DNA of 8,616 nucleotides, taken from assembly GCA_023245755.1 (NCBI GenBank), contig JAHFJQ010000044.1:1-8616 (forward strand). The letters run 5' to 3'. Positions 1-5,637 of the stretch are shown piece by piece. Numbering within the stretch: position 1 is the stretch's first letter; every line of letters starts with the position of its first letter. Both the position numbers and the translations under genes were made by a program. Below the pieces are notes generated by a model. It was not told the DNA's origin. It did not search any database and saw nothing but the letters and a program-made list of their open reading frames with translations. The stretch is from an archaeon (lineage in GTDB: Archaea; Nanobdellota; Nanobdellia; SCGC-AAA011-G17; GW2011-AR17).

Positions 1-1
1 T

Positions 2-2269
2 GTACGATTAAAAAATGGAGATGTGCTCCAGTTACAAAGTTATGAAGAGGCCCAAAAATATCTCCGTGATATTGATGAAATTATTTACTTAGGAGACTTG
101 CTCATTAACTGGGGTGATTTTCAAAATAGGGCTCATAAACTTCTTCCTTGCGGGTTTGTTGAAGAGTGGTGGGTGTATTATGCACAAAAAGTTTTTGAAC
201 AGACTGTTTTTGATAAGGAATACTTAGATCGGTTGTATACATTTCCTTTACAAACTCCAGTTACTTTTGAACAAGCAGTTGTTTTTTCTCAATTCGGAGT
301 TCCTCTGTATCCCAAATTTATTTTTTATTGGTCTAGTTTAAAGAAAGACCAATTTCTCCACTTGTATTCTGTTTTGAAAAATTCTGTTCTTGAAGATGAA
401 AAAATTCTTGTTGCTGATTTTTCTGTGAAAAGATCCTTGGAGCTTATTGGTTGTGCCCATAAGAATGTTGCTGGAGAATATGTTATTATTTCTGGTGATA
501 CTGCACGAGCATTGCTTGTTAACTTAGGACACTTTACAAAAGAACCTCAAGGGGAAACAGTTATGGAACTTGTCAATTCTGTTTCTTCTTTTTCCATTAA
601 AGACAAATGTGGATATTTTATCGGTGCACGTATGGGAAGACCAGAGAAAGCAAAAATGAGAAAAATGATTGGTAGTCCCCATATGCTGTTCCCTGTTGGA
701 AATGAAGGTGGACGACTACGGAGTTTTCAGAGTGCATTAGAGGCAGGAAAGATTACTTCTCAATTCCCTGTGTATTTTTGTGAAGGTTGTTCTAAAGAAA
801 CTATATTTGCTATTTGTGAAAATTGTGGAAATAAAACACAGAGAAAATGGTATTGTAAATCTTGTTCGAAAATGATTTATGAAGATACTTGTCCTTATCA
901 TGGGAAAGCAAAAGAAAGTGTGCTACGTTCTATTGATACCAAGTATTACTTTTACAAGGCTTTAGAGCGTATGGGTTCTCGTCAGTATCCTGAGTTGATT
1001 AAAGGTGTGCGGGGTATGAGTAGTGTTGAGAAAATTCCGGAGAATCTCATCAAAGGAATCTTACGTGCAAAATATAATTTGGGAGTGAATAAAGATGGGA
1101 CTGTGCGTTATGATATGACTGAACTTCCTTGTACCCATTTTAAACCTAAAGAAGTTGGTACTTCCGTTGAACGCTTACGACAGTTAAGCTATACGCATGA
1201 TGTGTATGGAAAAGAACTGGTAGATGATAATCAAGTCTTAGAATTATTTGCTCAGGATGTCATTTTACCCTCTTGTCCGGAAAGTCCTGAAGAAGGTGCA
1301 GATGAAATTCTTTTTCGTGTTGCAAATTTTATTGATGAGTTGTTAGAAAAATTGTATAGGACTGAGTCGTATTACAAGCTTAAATCTAAGAAAGAACTCG
1401 TTGGACATTTGATTGTTGCAATGAGCCCACACACTTCAGCAGGGATTATTTGCCGTATTGTAGGCTTTTCTAAGGTTCAGGGCTTTTACGCGCATCCACT
1501 TTTACATAGTATTATGAGAAGAGACTGTGATGGTGATGAAAATGGTTGTATGCTTCTGATGGATACACTTCTTAATTTCTCCCAGAAATATTTACCGAAT
1601 ACTCGGGGTATTACTCAGGATGCTCCTTTAGTTCTTACAGGACAGCTTATTCCTTCAGAGGTAGATGATATGGTGTTTGATATGGATATTGTTGATAGGT
1701 ATCCTTTGGAGTTGTACGAAGCTGCACAGGAATATAAAAATCCTTGGGATGTGAAAATACGAAAATTAGGAAATACTTTAGGTACAGAAGCACAATACGA
1801 GGGGATGATGTTTACCCATGACACAGATAATTTTAATGCTGGTGTTCTCTGTAGTGCATATAAGATTCTGCCTACTATGAAAGATAAAGTTATGGGACAA
1901 ATGGAAGTTGCACGAAAACTACGTGCGGTTGATGAACATGATGTTGCAAAACTGGTTATTGAAAGACATTTCTTACGAGATATTAAGGGAAATTTACGGA
2001 AGTTTTCTCAACAAACATTTCGCTGTGTGAAATGCAATGAGATTTATCGACGACCACCCTTAACTGGCCAATGTAAATGTACAGGCAAACTGGTCTTTAC
2101 CATTTCTGAAGGTTCTATTGTGAAATATTTGGATCCTGCTATGGATTTGACGGTGAAGTATAATTTGCCACCTTACTTGAATCAAACACTTGTGTTACTC
2201 CGAGATAGAATTGAGAGTGTGTTTGGAAAAGAAGAAGAGAAGCAAGAAGGTTTAGGGAAGTGGTTTTAG
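2..2269 (+). CDS. polC: DNA polymerase D large subunit DP2, C-terminal part (5' end outside window)
   Basis: This is the catalytic large subunit of archaeal replicative polymerase PolD, which works with the exonuclease subunit DP1 (not in this window). The frame stays open from base 2, and the residues before the GTG at 23 (VRLKNGD) continue the family sequence, so the gene is cut by the window edge rather than starting at 23. About 755 residues are visible; full-length DP2 is about 1,100-1,250, so roughly the N-terminal third is missing. Visible family landmarks are GDFQNRAH...EEWW near the start, the basic segment ARMGRPEKAKMRKM, a Cys-rich zinc region (bases 779-901: CxxC, CxxC, CxxC, CxxH), SPHTSAGI, the active-site segment RRDCDGDENG (1517-1546) with the two catalytic Asp of DGD at 1529-1537, APLVLTG, FTHDTD, RAVDEHDVAK, and a second zinc module CVKC...CKC (2024-2080). 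The protein ends in a PCNA-binding motif. No intein interrupts the visible part, although DP2 is a common intein host. Identification is very secure. Confidence 0.97.
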   Translation, partial: VRLKNGDVLQLQSYEEAQKYLRDIDEIIYLGDLLINWGDFQNRAHKLLPCGFVEEWWVYYAQKVFEQTVFDKEYLDRLYTFPLQTPVTFEQAVVFSQFGVPLYPKFIFYWSSLKKDQFLHLYSVLKNSVLEDEKILVADFSVKRSLELIGCAHKNVAGEYVIISGDTARALLVNLGHFTKEPQGETVMELVNSVSSFSIKDKCGYFIGARMGRPEKAKMRKMIGSPHMLFPVGNEGGRLRSFQSALEAGKITSQFPVYFCEGCSKETIFAICENCGNKTQRKWYCKSCSKMIYEDTCPYHGKAKESVLRSIDTKYYFYKALERMGSRQYPELIKGVRGMSSVEKIPENLIKGILRAKYNLGVNKDGTVRYDMTELPCTHFKPKEVGTSVERLRQLSYTHDVYGKELVDDNQVLELFAQDVILPSCPESPEEGADEILFRVANFIDELLEKLYRTESYYKLKSKKELVGHLIVAMSPHTSAGIICRIVGFSKVQGFYAHPLLHSIMRRDCDGDENGCMLLMDTLLNFSQKYLPNTRGITQDAPLVLTGQLIPSEVDDMVFDMDIVDRYPLELYEAAQEYKNPWDVKIRKLGNTLGTEAQYEGMMFTHDTDNFNAGVLCSAYKILPTMKDKVMGQMEVARKLRAVDEHDVAKLVIERHFLRDIKGNLRKFSQQTFRCVKCNEIYRRPPLTGQCKCTGKLVFTISEGSIVKYLDPAMDLTVKYNLPPYLNQTLVLLRDRIESVFGKEEEKQEGLGKWF
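2243..2266 (+). other. C-terminal PCNA-interacting (PIP) motif of DP2
   Basis: The last eight residues of DP2 are QEGLGKWF, an exact match to the PIP-box pattern Q-x-x-[LIM]-x-x-aromatic-aromatic. It follows an acidic/basic linker (FGKEEEKQ) and sits at the extreme C-terminus, the usual place for this motif in archaeal replication proteins. Known DP2 proteins also carry a PCNA-binding peptide near the C-terminus, so this probably tethers PolD to the sliding clamp. The match is seen directly; binding is inferred. Confidence 0.8.
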
Positions 2270-2277
2270 TAAAAAAG

Positions 2278-2285
2278 TTTATTAA
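2278..2285 (+). promoter_or_regulatory. TATA box for the deaminase gene (leaderless)
   Basis: TTTATTAA, preceded by an A-run (2271-2276) that could serve as a purine-rich BRE, is centred 25.5 bases before the ATG at 2307. Archaeal transcription starts about 25 bases downstream of the TATA centre, so the mRNA would begin at or next to the start codon. No Shine-Dalgarno sequence lies between. The gene therefore probably has its own promoter despite lying only 37 bases after DP2. Confidence 0.6.
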
Positions 2286-2306
2286 TTCTCCTTCTATAGA
2301 ATTTTT

Positions 2307-2714
2307 ATGGTTACAAATCAACAGTTAATTCTTAAGGCAGCATCTGTTATTCATTCTAAACAACTTAAGGAAGGTCTTATTGGTGATGTTGGCTGTGCTT
2401 TAATTTCTGGAAAAGGTAAGGTTTATACTGGTGTTTGTGTAGGACTAAATTCAAATGGGTATTGTGCTGAAAGGGTTGCTATTGCAAAAATGATTACTGA
2501 TGGAAAAGAGTATACCATTAAGAAAATTGTAGCAACGTGGAAAGATAAGGATGGTACTCTTTATGTTATTCCTCCTTGTGGTTTTTGTAGACAAGCTATG
2601 AAAGATACAGAGGAAGAGAATATTGACACTACAGAAGTTATTCTAGATAAAACTAAATCTGTCAAACTTAGAGAACTCTTACCTTATCATGACTGGTGGA
2701 AAAAACAGAAGTAA
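2307..2714 (+). CDS. Cytidine-deaminase-fold zinc hydrolase (cytidine/blasticidin deaminase-like)
   Basis: A 135-residue protein of the small tetrameric cytidine deaminase class. The zinc-binding signature is complete: Cys53-Ala-Glu55 (CAE, with Glu as the proton shuttle) and Pro90-Cys91-x-x-Cys94 followed by Arg-Gln (PCGFCRQ). Length is normal for bacterial-type CDA (about 130-140). True cytidine deaminases have an N-x-E segment before the CAE motif that holds the ribose; here the aligned stretch is CVG (residues 44-46, in TGVCVGLNSN), so neither contact residue is present. The spacing from this position to the zinc Cys (9 residues) matches blasticidin-S deaminase as I recall it rather than CDA (11). 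The family and hydrolytic deamination chemistry are secure, but the substrate is not; pyrimidine salvage (cytidine to uridine) is the default guess. The ATG is supported by the TATA spacing. It ends 5 bases before the convergent prs stop. Confidence 0.88.
   Translation: MVTNQQLILKAASVIHSKQLKEGLIGDVGCALISGKGKVYTGVCVGLNSNGYCAERVAIAKMITDGKEYTIKKIVATWKDKDGTLYVIPPCGFCRQAMKDTEEENIDTTEVILDKTKSVKLRELLPYHDWWKKQK
2700..2705 (-). terminator. Possible oligo-T terminator for prs inside the deaminase 3' end
   Basis: A run of six A on the + strand is T6 on the minus strand, 15-20 bases beyond the prs stop. Archaeal termination commonly uses oligo-T tracts without a hairpin. The run lies in the last codons (Trp-Lys-Lys) of the convergent deaminase gene, so it may be coincidental. 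Confidence 0.25.
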
Positions 2715-2719
2715 TTCTT

Positions 2720-3832
2720 TCATGTAGATAATATCCTTTCCAAATCTTGGTATCTTTTTGGATCGAAAATGTCGTTACTTAAAGAACCGTGTCCTGTTGT
2801 GATACAATGAAGTGTCACACCAAGAATTCTTGCAATATCTACTACATGTATACCTTCCTGTTCTCCACCAAGAGGGATAGAATTAGAAACAACCATTTCT
2901 AGCCCAGCATCCTGTACTTTTTGTATTGCTCCGTCACTAAATACTGGGTGTGTTGCAACACCAATGACCTTGTCTATGCCTAGTTTTCTTATAGCTTCTG
3001 CACATTTGATCATTGTTCCACAGGAATCTGCAATGTCGTCGTAAATGACTGCAAGATCAATTTCTTTTGGATCTGTACCTTCTTCTAAAAACACAGTCAT
3101 ATCCCCTATTGCTCCTGCTTTAGGCCTTCTTTTTCTGGATAGTGCTAAGAAAGTTGCGCTCATATCTCTTGCTGCAATTTCTGCTCGTTCTCCACCACCA
3201 AAATCTGGAGAGATCACTCCAATTCTTTTGTTTGCCTGTGGATTAAAGGCTCTTTGAATGTAACTAGTTAATGCAACTCTTGCTGTGGGTGCTTCTCCAT
3301 ACATTCCTCTTGGAACAAATCCTCGAAATTGTTGAAAATGTGGGTCGACGGTTATGAGACCAGAATATCCAGATGCATAGAGCATTTCTAGAGCTATTCT
3401 TGCAGATATAGGTTCTCTTTTTTCTGCACCTGTTGCTTTTATGTGTGTTCTTCTGTCTTGTCTGAGGTAAGGCAAGTGAGGCATAACCAGATTGATTCTA
3501 TCTGCGCCTGCTTCTCTACATGCATCAGCGATGAGTGCTGCTCTCATTATAGGAATGTTTGGTTCGTATTTTGGATGTACTCCATTACTCACAATGGGGC
3601 TGATAAAGACGTAGGTATGTCTTCCTCTGACTGTGGTTAATACTTCTGGAGTAATTTCTCCATTTCTTTGTGTGACTACTCGTAGATCACCTTCATAGAA
3701 TGGTCGTATCCCTCCAGGTATTGTTCTGCGTTTGAGTTTATTGTATTGCTCTAATGCCTGATAGGTACTTCTTGCTAGGGTTTGAGAAAACTCGTCTGCG
3801 AGAAAAACTACCTTTTTGAAGGGGTCACTCAT
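2720..3832 (-). CDS. prs: Ribose-phosphate pyrophosphokinase (PRPP synthetase)
   Basis: Makes PRPP from ribose 5-phosphate and ATP, the activated sugar for nucleotide synthesis and salvage. Family motifs appear in order in the 370-residue protein: FYEGD (45-49), the ATP-site segment RQDRR (124-128), the catalytic-region His165 in DPHFQQFRGF, SPDFGGGERA (208-217), the flexible-loop basic motif KRR (234-236), the PRPP-binding loop YDDIADSCGTM (264-274) and ATHP (293-296). Most Prs are 285-320 residues; the extra length lies in the N-terminal region, in a longer stretch between RQDRR and the PIS motif (12 residues instead of about 6) and in a C-terminal tail after residue 340. The last two map to substrate/allosteric loops and the end of the fold. 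It is transcribed towards the deaminase and appears to have its own leaderless promoter, although a regulator lies upstream on the same strand. Function is secure; the meaning of the extensions is not known. Confidence 0.93.
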   Translation of the reverse strand: MSDPFKKVVFLADEFSQTLARSTYQALEQYNKLKRRTIPGGIRPFYEGDLRVVTQRNGEITPEVLTTVRGRHTYVFISPIVSNGVHPKYEPNIPIMRAALIADACREAGADRINLVMPHLPYLRQDRRTHIKATGAEKREPISARIALEMLYASGYSGLITVDPHFQQFRGFVPRGMYGEAPTARVALTSYIQRAFNPQANKRIGVISPDFGGGERAEIAARDMSATFLALSRKRRPKAGAIGDMTVFLEEGTDPKEIDLAVIYDDIADSCGTMIKCAEAIRKLGIDKVIGVATHPVFSDGAIQKVQDAGLEMVVSNSIPLGGEQEGIHVVDIARILGVTLHCITTGHGSLSNDIFDPKRYQDLERILST

Positions 3833-3854
3833 GTGTTTTCTTTTTGTGTAAGTC

Positions 3855-3860
3855 TTTAAA
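3855..3860 (-). promoter_or_regulatory. TATA box for prs (leaderless)
   Basis: On the minus strand TTTAAA, preceded by AAAAACAA, is centred 25.5 bases upstream of the prs ATG (3832). The following bases (GACTTACACAAAAAGAAAAC) hold no Shine-Dalgarno sequence, so a leaderless prs transcript is predicted. Confidence 0.6.
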
Positions 3861-3881
3861 TTGTTTTTGTATAGGAAGAAT

Positions 3882-3898
3882 AAATAAAATAAAAATAA
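3882..3898 (-). terminator. Probable oligo-T terminator of the winged-helix gene
   Basis: Read on the minus strand this is TTATTTTTATTTTATTT, beginning about 14 bases after the regulator's stop codon and ending before the prs TATA box. T-rich tracts without a hairpin are the usual archaeal termination signal. It would separate the regulator transcript from prs. Confidence 0.45.
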
Positions 3899-3911
3899 GT
3901 AAGAAATATAT

Positions 3912-4187
3912 TTACAATAGGGTTTTAATTTTTTCTATGTGTTCAGCAACTCTGTTGCCTGCTTCCGTTAATTCAATAGTTTTAATTCTTCCATTTTTTT
4001 GGAAACTTACTAAATGTGATTTTTCCATTTCTTGTAGAATCTTTACTGCATGTGAATAGGTGCAATCAACTTCTTTTGCTAGAACAGAACCGTATTTATT
4101 TTTTGTGTTTTGTCTGAGTGCGACTAAAATCATTGCTGGCTTTCTTCGAAAGAAAACCTCAAAAATTTCTTTTCCTTTTTTTGGCAT
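3912..4187 (-). CDS. Small winged-helix (MarR-like) DNA-binding protein
   Basis: A 91-residue protein consisting of one winged helix-turn-helix domain. The HTH segment is about residues 32-55 (YGSVLAKEVDCTYSHAVKIL), followed by a recognition/linker helix end (EMEKSHLVSF) and a basic wing with the typical MarR-like ending KNGRIKTIELTEAGNRVAEHI. The lysine-rich N-terminus could add DNA contacts. There is no ligand-binding or zinc-binding domain, and with a single Cys it is unlikely to be a metal or thiol sensor. The ATG at 4187 is preferred over a GTG six codons upstream at 4205 because AGGGAG lies 6 bases before the ATG. It is divergent from serS and upstream of prs, so candidate targets are itself, serS or prs; this is inference only. 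Fold call is good, target unknown. Confidence 0.8.
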   Translation of the reverse strand: MPKKGKEIFEVFFRRKPAMILVALRQNTKNKYGSVLAKEVDCTYSHAVKILQEMEKSHLVSFQKNGRIKTIELTEAGNRVAEHIEKIKTLL

Positions 4188-4193
4188 TTTTTT

Positions 4194-4199
4194 CTCCCT
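4194..4199 (-). promoter_or_regulatory. Shine-Dalgarno sequence that fixes the regulator's start
   Basis: AGGGAG on the minus strand, followed by six A and then ATG (4187). It contradicts the longer frame from the GTG at 4205, whose own codons contain this site. It is one of only two clear Shine-Dalgarno sequences in the window. Confidence 0.65.
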
Positions 4200-4243
4200 G
4201 TTCACCCGCTTTTTCTAAGATATAGTGCGTAATATGAATGTTG

Positions 4244-4251
4244 TATTTAAG
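4244..4251 (-). promoter_or_regulatory. Possible TATA box for the winged-helix gene
   Basis: Minus-strand CTTAAATA, with predicted transcription start near 4222 and a leader of about 34 bases containing the Shine-Dalgarno sequence. A weaker alternative (CTATATC, 4219-4225) would place the start inside the Shine-Dalgarno site, so it is less attractive. Spacing alone cannot settle this. Confidence 0.35.
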
Positions 4252-4304
4252 CATTTGCTTGTAGCTATTCTCGAGTGGTTTCTGTAATGGGCTATAACAA
4301 TATT

Positions 4305-4310
4305 TTTAAA
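4305..4310 (+). promoter_or_regulatory. TATA box for serS (leaderless)
   Basis: TTTAAA (in TATTTTTAAAG) is centred 25.5 bases upstream of the ATG at 4333. The sequence between them is T-rich and lacks a Shine-Dalgarno site. The spacing supports both leaderless transcription and the choice of 4333 as the start. Confidence 0.6.
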
Positions 4311-4332
4311 GTTTGAATTGCTTTTTTTCTTT

Positions 4333-5604
4333 ATGATTGATATAAAGCTTGTGCGTGATTCACCTTCCTTATTTGAAAAGGCTTATTCTCGCATGAAAAG
4401 ACCTGAACTACATACGCAGTTCAAGGAATTGGTTGAAAAAGATAAACAAGTTAGGGCTCTTAAAGGAGAGTTAGATGGCTTACGGGCACAAAAAAACGTT
4501 CTTTCTCAAGAAGTAAATGCTCTACGAAAGGCCGGAAAGAGTATTGATGCCACCTTGAAGAAAATGAAAGAGCTTCCTGAGGAAGTGAGGAAAAAAGAAG
4601 AGGAATATGGCTCTGTTGAAAAAAGAGTTCAAGAGCTTTTAAAGACCTTGCCTAACTTGATTCATGAAAAAGTACCTTATGGGCTGAGTGATAAAGATAA
4701 TCCCGAAATCAAAAAATGGGGGAAGTTACCAAAATTCTCTTTTCCAGTGAAAAATCATGTGGAAATTCTTGAAAGTTTAGGTGCAGTAGACTTTGATGCG
4801 TCTGCACGTGCTACAGGAAGTGGTTTTTATTATTTGAAAGGAGATTTTGCTCTTTTGAATCAGGCACTTATTCATTTTGTTCTTGATTATATGAAGGAGA
4901 AGAAGTATACCTATATAGAACCTCCACTAATGCTAAAGAAAGAGATTCTTTTTGCAGGAATAGATCAAAAAGCATTTGAGCAGAGTATCTATGGCCTTGA
5001 AGGTGAAGATACGTGCATGATTGGGACAAGTGAGTTTTCTATTTTAGGAATGCATGCTGATCAGGTCCTCACAGAGCTACCTCAAAAATATTTTTCTTAT
5101 ACGATGTGTTTTCGAAAAGAAATTGGTGCACATGGTATTAATGAGAAAGGGTTGTGGAGAACACATCAGTTTAACAAGGTAGAACAATTTATTTTTTGTT
5201 CGAAAGAAGATTCTTGGAAATTTTATGATGAATTGTTAAAGAATACTGAGGGTGTTTTTCAAGCATTGGAATTACCGTATAGAGTCATTGAAATCTGTAC
5301 GGGAGACTTAGCTTCTTGGAAAGCACGAAGTGCAGATGTAGAAGTGTGGAGACCAACCACAGAAGCTTATGGTGAGGTTGCATCTCTTTCTAATTGTACT
5401 GATTATCAAGCACGGAATTTGAATATCCGTTATGAAACTAAGGAAGGAAAAGAAGTTGTGCATACCTTGAATAATACTGCGCTTGCGACATCACGGGCTT
5501 TGGTTGCCATTGTTGAACATTATCAACAGAAAGATGGAAGTATTGCTATTCCTACCGTTTTGCAGAAATATATGGGAAAGAAAGTTATTAAGAAAAGTAG
5601 CTAA
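4333..5604 (+). CDS. serS: Seryl-tRNA synthetase
   Basis: Charges tRNA-Ser with serine in the cytoplasm; class II synthetase of the common (not the rare methanogen) type. The protein starts MIDIKLVRDSP, the usual SerRS opening, so the ATG at 4333 is chosen over an in-frame TTG at 4318, which would add only LFFF-type residues. Residues about 28-105 are a charged helical hairpin, the tRNA-binding coiled-coil arm. The catalytic core follows: GTSEF (231-235, the serine-binding T-x-E), motif 2 CFRKEIGAHGINEKG through THQFNKVEQF (259-286) and motif 3 NNTALATSRALVAIVEHY (380-397), ending in DGSIAIPTVLQKYMG. The 423-residue length is typical. Sequence details such as GAHG and NNTA-ATSR fit archaeal SerRS. 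It is divergent from the winged-helix gene and 33 bases upstream of mutS, which seems to have its own promoter. Confidence 0.96.
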   Translation: MIDIKLVRDSPSLFEKAYSRMKRPELHTQFKELVEKDKQVRALKGELDGLRAQKNVLSQEVNALRKAGKSIDATLKKMKELPEEVRKKEEEYGSVEKRVQELLKTLPNLIHEKVPYGLSDKDNPEIKKWGKLPKFSFPVKNHVEILESLGAVDFDASARATGSGFYYLKGDFALLNQALIHFVLDYMKEKKYTYIEPPLMLKKEILFAGIDQKAFEQSIYGLEGEDTCMIGTSEFSILGMHADQVLTELPQKYFSYTMCFRKEIGAHGINEKGLWRTHQFNKVEQFIFCSKEDSWKFYDELLKNTEGVFQALELPYRVIEICTGDLASWKARSADVEVWRPTTEAYGEVASLSNCTDYQARNLNIRYETKEGKEVVHTLNNTALATSRALVAIVEHYQQKDGSIAIPTVLQKYMGKKVIKKSS

Positions 5605-5609
5605 ATTCT

Positions 5610-5615
5610 TTTAAA
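5610..5615 (+). promoter_or_regulatory. TATA box for mutS (leaderless)
   Basis: TTTAAA (in CTTTTAAATT) lies just after the serS stop, centred 25.5 bases before the mutS ATG. No Shine-Dalgarno site follows. This suggests mutS is transcribed on its own rather than only by read-through from serS. Confidence 0.58.
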
Positions 5616-5620
5616 TTCCC

Positions 5621-5635
5621 TTTTAGTTCTTTTTT
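5621..5635 (+). terminator. T-rich tract between serS and mutS, possible serS terminator
   Basis: TTTTAGTTCTTTTTT lies 17-31 bases after the serS stop. Oligo-T tracts can end archaeal transcripts, but this one also fills the initiator region of the mutS promoter, so the two roles cannot be separated by eye. Confidence 0.3.
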
Positions 5636-5637
5636 CT

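Noticed and set aside
23..25. GTG as the start codon of the DP2 gene
   Set aside because: The frame is open upstream to base 2 and those residues continue the DP2 family sequence; the visible part also lacks the N-terminal third of the protein.
1430..1560. Intein in DP2 near the active site
   Set aside because: DP2 is a frequent intein host, so I looked, but the conserved blocks run on without insertion and no intein splice motifs are present.
1615..2321. Minus-strand open frames within and after DP2 (1615-1824 and 2139-2321)
   Set aside because: Antisense to conserved DP2 sequence, with no supporting signals.
3045..3257. Open frame on the + strand within prs (also 3443-3640)
   Set aside because: Lies antisense to strongly conserved prs motifs, with no promoter, ribosome-binding site or recognisable protein.
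3844..4059. + strand frame across the prs promoter and winged-helix gene
   Set aside because: Antisense to the winged-helix coding region and passes through the predicted terminator and TATA box; no ribosome-binding site.
4203..4205. GTG start adding six residues to the winged-helix protein
   Set aside because: The Shine-Dalgarno sequence AGGGAG lies inside those codons and is correctly spaced for the ATG at 4187.
4231..4247. Imperfect dyad AATA(N9)TATT as an operator for the winged-helix regulator
   Set aside because: Only about five of eight base pairs are symmetric, which is weak in such AT-rich DNA; it overlaps the possible TATA box but cannot be called an operator by eye.
4318..4320. 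TTG as a start for serS
   Set aside because: It adds five residues with no family support; the ATG at 4333 gives the standard SerRS opening and fits the TATA spacing.
4188..4332. tRNA or small RNA gene in the longest intergenic region
   Set aside because: No cloverleaf, no T-arm-like GTTC block and no stable hairpin was apparent; the region is explained by two divergent promoters.
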